A DNA stretch of 64,000 nucleotides from Rhodococcoides kyotonense (lineage in GTDB: Bacteria; Actinomycetota; Actinomycetes; Mycobacteriales; Mycobacteriaceae), in assembly GCF_001645385.1 (NCBI RefSeq), contig NZ_LVHI01000023.1, positions 236,237-300,236 of the forward strand. The letters are read 5' to 3'. The translations under genes and the position numbers were made by a program. Positions 33,695 through 42,114 of the stretch are shown here, one piece after another; position 1 is the first letter of the stretch; each line of letters begins with the position of its first letter. The notes below the pieces were generated by a model. It saw only the letters and a list, made by a program, of their open reading frames with translations. It ran no database searches and had not been told where the DNA came from.

Positions 33695-35430
33695 AGGACG
33701 GTCACCGTCCCGGTGTTGCCGTCGACCTCGATCATGGCGCCGTCGGGAATGCGTGCCGTGGCATCCTGCACGGAGACGGCACACGGAATGCCCAGCTCGC
33801 GGCACACGATCGACGAGTGTGTGATCGTCGCGCCGACGTTGACGACCACGCCGCCGGCGAAGACGAACAGTGGGGTCCACGCGGGGTCGGTCTGTGGCGC
33901 GACGATGATGTCACCCTCGGCCAGATCGCCCACGTCGTACGGATCGTGGAGAATCCGCGCGCGTCCGCGAACGGTGCCGGGCGCGCCGCCGACGCCCGTC
34001 AGCGCGTCACCCGGCACTGCCGCCTGTGCCTTGTGTTCCTTCCGCTTGGGCCACTGCGACAACGGAAGTGGTTCGAACAGGAAGAACGGCGGTTCCAGGT
34101 CGAACAATGCGAGGTACTGCTCGCGACGTTCGGCGATGGTCGACGCGAAGGACTCGGGATCGGCGACGAAGGCGTCGAGTTCGTCGTCGAGCAGCATCGT
34201 GATGTCGTGGTGGTCGTCCATGACGCCGCGCGCGACCATGCGCCCTCCCAATTCGTACAGGGCGGTACGCATTTCCCCCATGACCTTCACGCACGCAGTC
34301 TTGGTGCGTTCACGCCACGGCATGAACTTCGTAATGGACTTGGCGGCGTCGAGAAAGCTCTGTCGCGTCGCGTCGTCCGGCATCTTGTCCGCGAGTTCGG
34401 CGGTGAGTGCGATCCTCTTGGCCTCGTTCCGCTCGCGAATTTTCTCGGGGTCCGACTCTTCGGGGCTGAGGCGCATCCCGTTCACGGCGAGAAGAGCGAG
34501 AACGGGCTTCGATTCCCAACTGTCCGAGCGAATGTCCCACTCGTTCGGTGCGCGAGAGCCGTACTTGTACAGGAAGTCGTCGAACTCGATGCGGAACTGC
34601 TTCGCATCGGAGGAGTCGCTCGCGTCCACCGCGTCCAGAAGAGTCGAGAGACCGTCGTCGAACAGTCGGGTCAACTCCTCGGACCCGGCGACGAGGCGGC
34701 CCATCTTCCACAGGGCGTAGGACGGGGCGGCGGAATCCACTCCACCGAGTCCGCTCAGGAGATCGCCGAGTTTGTCGGCTTCGCCGATGGCTTCCAGAAG
34801 CGCGCCGGCGACCGCGGGGCCCATGGTGGACAGCGTCGTGGTCACCGGGTGATAGGCGTAGCAGAAGATCAGATCGGGAACGAACGACCGAGCGTGGTCG
34901 ACGAGCGCCTGATCGGTCAGCTCGCGGACGTCCGGGCGGTTGGCGCGTGCGAGGTCGGCACGTTTCTTCGCCTCTTCCGCCTCGGGGAACGTGTCCGTGG
35001 TGAGCGCCCACGCAGTCTTCTTCTCGAGACCTTCGGTGAGCTCGGCATTGTTGTGCCAGGGCTTTTCGACATACTCGGGGATGTCCGGGTGATCGCCCAC
35101 CCACAGTGTGTTCCACACCGGAACGGTCAGCCCCGGCAGACGGGCGCCGTTGAGCTCGGTCATCGAGAAGTTCGTGTAGTGGTACCCGCCGAAGTTGCCG
35201 ATGATCTCGGGCATGGTCTCGTCGATCTCGGAGGCCAGGTGCGTGCCGAGATGGTCGACGTATCCCTCGCGCCAACCGATGTTGAGGCCCTTGTTCCACA
35301 CGAGGGTCACGTTGAGTGGACTGGACGGATCGGGAAGAACTTCACCGGCGTTGGCCCGCGTGTACACGGGGTAGCGCTCGCTGAAGTCCCAGTCGGTGAT
35401 CCAGCGGTCGGGTGTCTGCTCGTCGCTCAT
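33691..35430 (-). CDS. Phosphohistidine-swivel (PEP-utilizer mobile domain) protein without ATP-grasp, copy 2
   Basis: A 579-residue paralogue of the protein at 12613-14358. The substrate region has 'YPVYTRANAGEVLPDPSSPLNV', 'YGSRAPNEWDIRSDSWES' and 'RERTKTACVKVMGEMR'. The C-terminal swivel domain has His538 in 'ATITHSSIVCRELGIP' after 'IIVAPQTDPAWTPLF'. No ATP-grasp domain is encoded here or beside it. GAGGAGGA about 8 bp upstream makes ATG 35430 the start, not the in-frame ATG 12 codons earlier. First gene of a GTGA-coupled operon with the LLM oxidoreductase and SDR. Phosphoryl donor and substrate unknown; phenol- or alcohol-phosphorylating kinases are the closest characterised type. Confidence 0.82.
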   Translation of the reverse strand: MSDEQTPDRWITDWDFSERYPVYTRANAGEVLPDPSSPLNVTLVWNKGLNIGWREGYVDHLGTHLASEIDETMPEIIGNFGGYHYTNFSMTELNGARLPGLTVPVWNTLWVGDHPDIPEYVEKPWHNNAELTEGLEKKTAWALTTDTFPEAEEAKKRADLARANRPDVRELTDQALVDHARSFVPDLIFCYAYHPVTTTLSTMGPAVAGALLEAIGEADKLGDLLSGLGGVDSAAPSYALWKMGRLVAGSEELTRLFDDGLSTLLDAVDASDSSDAKQFRIEFDDFLYKYGSRAPNEWDIRSDSWESKPVLALLAVNGMRLSPEESDPEKIRERNEAKRIALTAELADKMPDDATRQSFLDAAKSITKFMPWRERTKTACVKVMGEMRTALYELGGRMVARGVMDDHHDITMLLDDELDAFVADPESFASTIAERREQYLALFDLEPPFFLFEPLPLSQWPKRKEHKAQAAVPGDALTGVGGAPGTVRGRARILHDPYDVGDLAEGDIIVAPQTDPAWTPLFVFAGGVVVNVGATITHSSIVCRELGIPCAVSVQDATARIPDGAMIEVDGNTGTVTVL

Positions 35431-35545
35431 CGAGTCCTCCTCGGAGGGGGTTGGACTGTATTTCAAGTCACACTATAGAAAGTTCGTGCCAATGAAACCA
35501 TGTACAGAGATTTCCCGCGGCAAGTTGACCAGGAAAATCGAGAGA

Positions 35546-35577
35546 AGATCTGATTTCAGTAACTTTAGTTCAGATCT
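35546..35577. promoter_or_regulatory. Inverted repeat AGATCTGA...TCAGATCT with inner AGTAACTT
   Basis: Perfect 8-bp arms (35546-35553 and 35570-35577) flank CAGTAACTTTAGT, which itself contains AACT-TT-AGTT. It lies in the AT-richer 260-bp region between the swivel-protein operon and pyruvate carboxylase, and carries the AGTAACTT word also found at 12518. Candidate operator for the divergent genes; inferred from symmetry. Confidence 0.5.
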
Positions 35578-35690
35578 AGTATCGAATCGATAGATGTGCG
35601 AGACTCGGGTCGTATCCCGGTGAGCGACGATCGCTCGCGCCGCCGTCGTCGCGGCGCCCGCCGGCTCAGGCTCACCCGAGAGGGGCCACC

Positions 35691-38600
35691 ATGTTCGCGA
35701 AAGTCCTCGTTGCCAACCGCGGAGAAATCGCCGTCCGTGCGTTCCGTGCAGCGGTCGAGCTGGGCGCATCCACCGTCGCCGTCTATCCCTTCGAAGACCG
35801 CAAGTCGGCGCACCGCGCCAAGGCATTCGAGTCGTATCAGATCGGTGAAGTGGGCCATCCGGTGCGCGCGTACCTGTCCGTCGACGCGATTCTCGACGCG
35901 GCAAGGACGTCGGGTGCGGACGCCGTCTACCCCGGCTACGGATTTCTCTCCGAGAACGCCGAATTGGCGGCGGCGTGTGCGTCCGCGGGCATCACGTTCG
36001 TCGGACCGTCGCCGGAGGTTCTGAGATTGACCGGAGACAAGTCACGTGCGGTAGCAGCGGCGAAGGCTGCGGGCCTGCCCGTCCTTGCGTCCACCCCTCC
36101 GTCCGACGACGTCGACGAGTTGGTCGCCGCCGCCGAACGTATCGAGTACCCGTTGTTCGTCAAAGCGGTCGCGGGCGGGGGAGGTCGCGGCATGCGACGC
36201 GTCGCCGAGCCCGGGCAGTTGCGCGATGCGATAGGCGCCGCATCCCGCGAAGCCGAGACGGCGTTCGGGGACGGAACCGTCTTCCTCGAACAGGCGGTGG
36301 TCGACCCACGCCACATCGAAGTGCAGATCCTTGGCGATTCGACGGGCGAGGTCGTCCATCTGTTCGAGCGAGATTGCTCGTTGCAGCGGCGGCATCAGAA
36401 GGTGGTCGAGGTCGCTCCCGCGCCCGGTCTCGATCCTGTTCTGCGACAGTCGATGTGCGACGACGCCGTCCGCTTCGCGAAGCATGTCGGCTACACGTGC
36501 GCCGGCACGGTCGAGTTCCTTCTTGGCCCCGACGGCAGGTACGTGTTCATCGAGATGAATCCCCGCATCCAGGTCGAGCACACGGTGACGGAGGAGATCA
36601 CGGACGTCGATCTCGTGGCGTCGCAGTTGCGTATCGCGTCGGGTGAGACTCTGTCGGATCTGGGACTGACGCAGGACGACATCTCGATTCACGGTGCTGC
36701 TCTGCAATGTCGCATCACGACCGAGGACCCGACCGATGGATTCCGGCCCGACACAGGCGAAGTGACCGCCTACCGCACTCCGGGCGGCTCGGGTATCCGG
36801 CTGGACGGCATCGTCGGAGTCGGTTCCGAGATCGGTTCGCACTTCGACTCGATGTTGGTGAAACTGACCTGTCGCGGACGTGATTTCGCGACGGCATGTG
36901 CACGGTCCAGGCGCGCTCTGGCGGAGTTCCGTGTGCGCGGCGTGGCGACCAACATTCCCTTCCTGCAGGCGGTGCTGGGTGATTCGGACTTCGCGGCGTG
37001 GCGCGTCACCACGACGTTCATCGAGGAACACCCTGAACTGTCGACGCAGAACGTCTCTGCCGACCGCGGTTCGAAGATTCTGCGGTACCTGGCCGATGTG
37101 ACCGTCAATCGTCCGCATGGAGAACGCCCGTCGTCGATCTACGCTGTCGACAAACTCCCACCTGTCGATCTGGCGGCGGCACCTCGAGCAGGTTCACGTG
37201 ACCGGCTCGCGGCTCTGGGTCCCGACGCCTTCGCAGCCCATCTTCGTGCATCGTCGGCGCTGGCGGTGACCGACACGACGTTCCGAGATGCTCATCAGTC
37301 GTTGCTGGCGACGCGTGTGCGGACACGCGACCTCGCTGCCGTCGCACCTCATGTCGCCCGGTTGACGCCGCAGTTGTTCTCGGTGGAGGCATGGGGCGGA
37401 GCCACCTACGACGTCGCCCTTCGATTCCTGCACGAGGATCCCTGGGAGCGGCTCGCGACGTTGCGCGAGGAGATGCCCAACATCTGCCTGCAGATGCTGC
37501 TCCGGGGACGCAACACGGTCGGCTACACGGCGTATCCCGACCGCGTCACGCACGCATTCGTGCAGGAAGCTGCCGCGACAGGCGTGGACATCTTCCGAAT
37601 CTTCGACGCGCTCAACAACATCGATCAGATGAGACCGGCGATCGATGCCGTTCGTGACACCGGTGTCGCAGTGGCGGAAGTCGCCATGTCGTACACCGGT
37701 GACCTGTCCGATCCGAACGAGACCCTGTACACGCTCGATTACTACCTCCGGCTGGCGGACAGCATCGTCGACGCAGGCGCGCACGTCCTGGCGATCAAGG
37801 ACATGGCAGGCTTGCTCCGCCCCGCGGCAGCAGCGACGTTGGTGGGGGCGCTTCGTTCGCGCTTCGACCTGCCGGTCCATCTGCACACCCACGACACCCC
37901 GGGCGGTCAGCTGGCGACGTACCTTGCGGCATGGCAAGCAGGCGTCGATGCGGTCGACGGTGCGAGCGCCGCGCTGGCGGGAACCACCAGCCAACCTGCG
38001 TTGTCGGCCATCGTCGCAGCCACCGAACACACCGACCGTGACACCGGTATCGACCTGAGTTCGGTGTGCGACCTCGAACCGTATTGGGCGGCAGTGCGTT
38101 CGATGTATGCACCATTCGAGTCCGGCATCCCGGCCCCCACGGGCCGCGTCTACACGCACGAGATTCCCGGTGGTCAGTTGTCGAACCTGCGTCAGCAGGC
38201 AGCTGCGCTGGGACTGTCGCATCGATTCGAGGACATCGAGACCGCGTACGCAGGTGCCGATCGGGAATTGGGGCGACTGATCAAGGTGACGCCGTCGTCC
38301 AAGGTGGTCGGCGACCTCGCACTTGCGTTGGTCGGTTCGGACACGACCGCAGCCGAATTCGCCGAGCAGCCGCAGAGCCTCGACATCCCGGATTCGGTCG
38401 TCGATTTCCTGCGCGGCGAACTCGGTGAGCCCGCGGGCGGATGGCCCGAGCCGCTTCGTAGCCGCGCGCTCGTCGGTCGTCCGGACAGATCCGCCGTCAC
38501 GCAGCTGAGCGACAGCGACATCGCTGCATTGGGCGAGCCGGGTGACCGACGGCGAAACACGCTCAACCACTTGCTGTTTCCCGGTCCGGCCGGCGAGTTC

Positions 38601-39074
38601 GAGAAGCATCGACGTGAGTACGGAGACACGTCTCAGTTGTCGACGAACCAATACTTCTACGGACTGAGGCAAGACGAAGAACACCGCGTGCAACTCGAGA
38701 AGGGCGTCGAGTTGATCATCGGCCTCGAGGCGATTTCGGAGCCGGACACGGACGGGATGCGGAACGTCCTGTGCATCTTGAACGGGCAGTTGCGTCCGGT
38801 TCGAGTGCGTGACCGCGGCGTCGAGTCGTCGACGACGCAGGCCGAGAAGGCCGACCGCGCGGACCCGAAACACCTGTCCGCCCCGTTCACCGGCGTCGTC
38901 ACGCTGTCCGTGAAGGAGGGCGACACGGTCGAGGTGGGCGATACCGTCGGCACGATCGAGGCCATGAAGATGGAAGCGTCCATCACGTCGACGAGGGCCG
39001 GTGTCATCACGCGGGTGCCGATCGCGGCCGGCGCGCAGGTGGATGGCGGCGATCTGTTGTTGGTGGTCGGCTAG
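35691..39074 (+). CDS. pyc: Pyruvate carboxylase
   Basis: A 1127-residue single-chain enzyme of normal length. Order: biotin carboxylase domain ('KVLVANRGEIAVRAFRAA', ATP loop 'KAVAGGGGRGMR', 'EMNPRIQVEHTVTEEI'), carboxyltransferase barrel ('DTTFRDAHQSLLATRVRT', 'RGRNTVGYTAYPD', 'HTHDTPGGQ'), allosteric linker, and biotinyl domain with Lys1093 in 'EAMKMEAS'. It makes oxaloacetate from pyruvate, ATP and bicarbonate, so it replenishes the TCA cycle when pyruvate is a main product. It is divergent from the swivel-protein operon across a region with a candidate operator. Its TAG stop is the left end of the palindromic element at 39072. Confidence 0.97.
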   Translation: MFAKVLVANRGEIAVRAFRAAVELGASTVAVYPFEDRKSAHRAKAFESYQIGEVGHPVRAYLSVDAILDAARTSGADAVYPGYGFLSENAELAAACASAGITFVGPSPEVLRLTGDKSRAVAAAKAAGLPVLASTPPSDDVDELVAAAERIEYPLFVKAVAGGGGRGMRRVAEPGQLRDAIGAASREAETAFGDGTVFLEQAVVDPRHIEVQILGDSTGEVVHLFERDCSLQRRHQKVVEVAPAPGLDPVLRQSMCDDAVRFAKHVGYTCAGTVEFLLGPDGRYVFIEMNPRIQVEHTVTEEITDVDLVASQLRIASGETLSDLGLTQDDISIHGAALQCRITTEDPTDGFRPDTGEVTAYRTPGGSGIRLDGIVGVGSEIGSHFDSMLVKLTCRGRDFATACARSRRALAEFRVRGVATNIPFLQAVLGDSDFAAWRVTTTFIEEHPELSTQNVSADRGSKILRYLADVTVNRPHGERPSSIYAVDKLPPVDLAAAPRAGSRDRLAALGPDAFAAHLRASSALAVTDTTFRDAHQSLLATRVRTRDLAAVAPHVARLTPQLFSVEAWGGATYDVALRFLHEDPWERLATLREEMPNICLQMLLRGRNTVGYTAYPDRVTHAFVQEAAATGVDIFRIFDALNNIDQMRPAIDAVRDTGVAVAEVAMSYTGDLSDPNETLYTLDYYLRLADSIVDAGAHVLAIKDMAGLLRPAAAATLVGALRSRFDLPVHLHTHDTPGGQLATYLAAWQAGVDAVDGASAALAGTTSQPALSAIVAATEHTDRDTGIDLSSVCDLEPYWAAVRSMYAPFESGIPAPTGRVYTHEIPGGQLSNLRQQAAALGLSHRFEDIETAYAGADRELGRLIKVTPSSKVVGDLALALVGSDTTAAEFAEQPQSLDIPDSVVDFLRGELGEPAGGWPEPLRSRALVGRPDRSAVTQLSDSDIAALGEPGDRRRNTLNHLLFPGPAGEFEKHRREYGDTSQLSTNQYFYGLRQDEEHRVQLEKGVELIIGLEAISEPDTDGMRNVLCILNGQLRPVRVRDRGVESSTTQAEKADRADPKHLSAPFTGVVTLSVKEGDTVEVGDTVGTIEAMKMEASITSTRAGVITRVPIAAGAQVDGGDLLLVVG

Positions 39075-39146
39075 GGCGGCTTCGCCTCGTGCGCGCGAAT
39101 GTATAGAGGGCTATACATTCGCGCGCACGTGCGCCGAAGGCGCCTA
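39072..39146. repeat. Palindromic element, long form, copy 2, bounded by two functional stop codons
   Basis: An 18-bp core inverted repeat (39088-39105 / 39112-39129) surrounds GAGGGC. Outer segments GGCGGCTTCGCC (left) and GCGCCGAAGGCGCC (right) add further symmetry. The left-end TAG (39072-39074) is the pyc stop; the right-end CTA (39144-39146) is the TAG stop of the convergent acyl-CoA dehydrogenase. The element therefore fills the whole intergenic space. It shares 59 identical bp with copy 1 at 2885-2943. Confidence 0.92.
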
Positions 39147-40289
39147 CAGCCCTAGATCCCGGCCGATCAGTTCCTTCATGATCTCGTTCGATCCTGCCCA
39201 GATCTTGGTGACCCGAGCGTCCTTCCAGGCTCGGGCAGCGCGGTACTCGTTCATGAAGCCGTAGCCGCCGTGGAGCTGGACGCAGTGGTCGAGGATCTCG
39301 TTCTGCACCTGCGACGTCCACCATTTGGCCTTGGCGGCGTCGATGGCGGTCAGTTCACCGTTGCCGTGCGCGACGATGCAGTTGTCCACGAACGCCTGTG
39401 CCACATCGAGTTTCGTGACCAGCTCGGCGAGCAGGAACTTGTTCCACTGCAGCGAGCCGATCGCCTGACCGAATGCCTTGCGGTCCTTGGCGTACTGGAG
39501 CGTCTCCTCGAGGATCGGCCGGACGTGACCGAGGTTCGCCACCGCCGCACTGATGCGCTCCTGCGGCAGCAGCTGCATCATGTGGATGAAGCCGCCGTCG
39601 AACTCGCCGATCATGTTGGACGACGGCACCCGCACGTTCTCGAAGAACAGCTCGGCCGTGTCCGATTCGGGCTGACCGACCTTGTCGAGCTTGCGTCCGC
39701 GCGAAAAGCCTTCGGTTCCGTTCTCGACGGCGAACAGCGTGATGCCGCGCGCCTTCTTCTCGGGCGTGGTCCTGGTGGCGACGATGACGAGGTCGGCGCT
39801 GTTGCCGTTGGTGATGAACGTCTTCGACCCGTTGATGATGAAGTCGTCGCCGTCCTTCACTGCGGTGGTCTTCAGGGACGCCAGGTCCGATCCGCCCGAC
39901 GGCTCGGTCATCGCGATCGCCGTCAGCAGTTCGCCACTGCAGAAGCCGGGCAGCCAGCGCTTCTTCTGCTCCTCGGTCGTCAGCTGGACGAGGTACGGGG
40001 CGACGATGTCGTAGTGAATGCCGAAGCACGACGCCACGGCGGCGCTCGATCGAGCGAGTTCCTCACCGAGGACTGCATTGAAGCGGTAGTCCTCGGCGCC
40101 GCTGCCGCCGTATTCCTCCGGCACCTCGAGGCCGAGGAAGCCGTTGCGCCCTGCTTCGAGCCAGATCTCCCGGTCGATGAAGCGCTGCTCGATCAGCTTT
40201 TCCTCGACGGGAGTGATGGTGCGTGTCACGAACTCGCGGACGGATTCGCGGAACGCGTCGTGGTCCTTCTCGAACAGGCTGCGCCTCAT
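39144..40289 (-). CDS. Acyl-CoA dehydrogenase (FadE-type)
   Basis: A 381-residue ACAD: N-terminal helical domain ('FRESVREFVTRTITPVEEKL'), FAD/substrate strand 'TAIAMTEPSGGSDLASLKTTA' and 'FITNGNSADLVIVATRT', and the C-terminal helices 'LQWNKFLLAELVTKLDVAQ' to 'LHGGYGFMNEYRAARAWKDARVTKIWAGSNEIMKELIG'. The usual YEGT base position reads W-A-G-S, as in the isovaleryl/long-chain subgroup where the catalytic Glu lies elsewhere. It introduces a 2,3 double bond in an acyl-CoA. ATG 40289 gives the standard N terminus. It is divergent from the enoyl-CoA hydratase gene (84-bp gap), its natural partner in beta-oxidation. Confidence 0.95.
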   Translation of the reverse strand: MRRSLFEKDHDAFRESVREFVTRTITPVEEKLIEQRFIDREIWLEAGRNGFLGLEVPEEYGGSGAEDYRFNAVLGEELARSSAAVASCFGIHYDIVAPYLVQLTTEEQKKRWLPGFCSGELLTAIAMTEPSGGSDLASLKTTAVKDGDDFIINGSKTFITNGNSADLVIVATRTTPEKKARGITLFAVENGTEGFSRGRKLDKVGQPESDTAELFFENVRVPSSNMIGEFDGGFIHMMQLLPQERISAAVANLGHVRPILEETLQYAKDRKAFGQAIGSLQWNKFLLAELVTKLDVAQAFVDNCIVAHGNGELTAIDAAKAKWWTSQVQNEILDHCVQLHGGYGFMNEYRAARAWKDARVTKIWAGSNEIMKELIGRDLGL

Positions 40290-40373
40290 GTGTGTTCCTC
40301 CAGGTAACGGTAATCGAGACGCAATATACTCGTCGGTAACTACGCGTCGCGCAGCGTATGGCACTCTGACACC

Positions 40374-41165
40374 ATGGCTGACCAACCCACTTCGCTCGTC
40401 AGGTACACCACCGATGCCGGTGCGGAGGTCGCAGTGTTGACCTTCGACCACGGGCCCCTCAATCTGTTCGATCAAGCGATGTTCGACGCCGTGTGCGCGA
40501 ACATCGCCGATCTGACGGCGTATCCACCCCGCGCGGTGCTGCTCAGGGCCGAGGGCAAGGTCAACTCGGCGGGCGTCGACGTGCATGTCTTCGACGGCTT
40601 GTTGGCCCAACAGGGCGCCGATCTGTGGCGTCGCCTGTTCGACGAGATCGCGCATCCGCTCGAAGCGTTGCCGTGCCCGGTCGTCTACGCGGCTCACGGA
40701 CTGACCTTGACGGCCGCGTTCGAGATCTCCCTTGCCTGCGACATCATCGTCGCGTCACCGAAGGCCAAGTTCGGCCTCGTGGAAATCGTCGTCGGCCTCA
40801 CCCCGTCCATGGGTGGCCCGCAGCGCCTCGCCGAACGCGCCGGCTCCGGACGTGCGCGCGAGTTCGTGATGACGGGCGACCTCTACGACGCGGCCACCAT
40901 GAAGGAGTGGGGCGTGGTCAACAGCATCCACGACGACGTCGACGCCTCTGCCCGTACCCTGGTCGAGCGATTGGCCGCCGGACCGACGGTGGCTCACGCT
41001 GCCACCAAGAAGATCGTGGCAGCGTGGCGTTCGGGTGGTGTCGCTCATGCGGACGAGATCACCGCGGACGTGTCGGGGGCGCTGTTCGAGACCGAGGATC
41101 TGAAAGGTGCGGTGAAGAGTTTCCTGGCGAACGGCCCGGGAAAGGCGACGTACACCGGTAAGTAG
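40374..41165 (+). CDS. Enoyl-CoA hydratase/isomerase family protein
   Basis: A 263-residue crotonase-fold protein. The first oxyanion-hole segment lies around 'GKVNSAGVDVHVF' and the second in 'YAAHGLTLTAAFEISLACDIIVAS'. The catalytic-Glu region is 'FGLVEIVVGLTPSMGGPQRLAERAG'. The usual GGG of the second segment is T-L-T-A-A, so activity could differ from simple hydration. It is likely to act with the divergent acyl-CoA dehydrogenase. The adenosine deaminase gene begins 10 bp downstream in the same direction, probably by chance proximity or read-through. Confidence 0.88.
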   Translation: MADQPTSLVRYTTDAGAEVAVLTFDHGPLNLFDQAMFDAVCANIADLTAYPPRAVLLRAEGKVNSAGVDVHVFDGLLAQQGADLWRRLFDEIAHPLEALPCPVVYAAHGLTLTAAFEISLACDIIVASPKAKFGLVEIVVGLTPSMGGPQRLAERAGSGRAREFVMTGDLYDAATMKEWGVVNSIHDDVDASARTLVERLAAGPTVAHAATKKIVAAWRSGGVAHADEITADVSGALFETEDLKGAVKSFLANGPGKATYTGK

Positions 41166-41175
41166 ACTTTCTGCG

Positions 41176-42114
41176 ATGACTACCCCGCTCGCCGAACTGC
41201 ACATGCACATCGAAGGTTCGCTGGAGCCTCCGCAGATCTTCGCACTCGCCGAGCGCAACGGAATTGCGTTGCCGTACAACGACATCGACGAGTTGGCGGC
41301 CCGGTACGAGTTCACGGATCTGCAGTCGTTCCTCGATCTGTACTACGCCAACATGTCGGTGCTCAGGACTGCCGAGGATTTCGGTGATCTTGCGCGCGCG
41401 TATTTCCGTCGTGCTGCCGCAGGTGGTGTGACGCAGGCGGAGATCTTCTTCGATCCGCAGGCGCACACGGCGCGGGGTGTCGCGCTCGAGGCCGTCGTCG
41501 AGGGCTTGTCCGATGCGGTGGCGTCGAGCGAGCGGGAATTCGGGGTGAAGAGCGGGCTGATCGCGTCGATTCTGCGGGACGAACCGGTGCTGCATGCCAA
41601 CAAGCTGCTCGACGATCTGCTCGCGATGCAGGCCCCGATCATCGGGCTCGGCCTCGATTCCGCTGAGGCCGGTTTCCCGCCGTCGTTGTTCGTCGACGTG
41701 TTCGCGAAGGCGCGAGCCGAGGGCTTGCACGTCGTCGCGCACGCGGGGGAGGAGGGCCCGGCGGAGTACATCTGGCAGGCCCTCGACCTGCTGGGTGTGG
41801 AACGCGTCGATCACGGTGTCCGCTGTCTGGAGGACGACGCTCTCGTGAATCGTCTTGTGGACGAGGAGATTCCGCTGACGGTCTGCCCTCTGTCGAACGT
41901 GCGGTTGAAGGTGTACGAGGATCTGTCGGAGCATCCCATCCGGCAGATGATCGAGCGCGGTCTGATCGTCACGGTCAACTCGGACGATCCGGCGTACTTC
42001 GGCGGCTACGTCGACGACAACTTCGCCGCCCTCGAGACCGCGCTCGGTCTGACGGCTCGTGAGCGAGAGATCCTGTACGACAACAGCATCAAGGCGTCCT
42101 TCATCGGACGGTGA
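41176..42114 (+). CDS. add: Adenosine deaminase
   Basis: A 312-residue amidohydrolase: zinc ligands in 'ELHMHIEGSLEP', His in 'HVVAHAGEEGPAEYIWQAL' (with the catalytic Glu), 'VERVDHGVRCLED' and the final Asp pair 'TVNSDDPAYFGGYV'. It hydrolyses adenosine (or adenine, which close relatives also use) to inosine (or hypoxanthine) in purine salvage. Some actinobacterial members are adenine deaminases, so the exact base or nucleoside is uncertain. The 3' end overlaps the convergent sulfite-oxidase-like gene by 14 bp. Confidence 0.9.
   Translation: MTTPLAELHMHIEGSLEPPQIFALAERNGIALPYNDIDELAARYEFTDLQSFLDLYYANMSVLRTAEDFGDLARAYFRRAAAGGVTQAEIFFDPQAHTARGVALEAVVEGLSDAVASSEREFGVKSGLIASILRDEPVLHANKLLDDLLAMQAPIIGLGLDSAEAGFPPSLFVDVFAKARAEGLHVVAHAGEEGPAEYIWQALDLLGVERVDHGVRCLEDDALVNRLVDEEIPLTVCPLSNVRLKVYEDLSEHPIRQMIERGLIVTVNSDDPAYFGGYVDDNFAALETALGLTAREREILYDNSIKASFIGR

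Noticed and set aside
35691..39074. Possibility that the carboxylase acts on phosphorylated hydroxyacetophenones (HpeCBA-like)
   Set aside because: It is a single-chain enzyme with pyruvate-carboxylase motifs and full length, whereas HpeCBA is a multi-subunit carboxylase.
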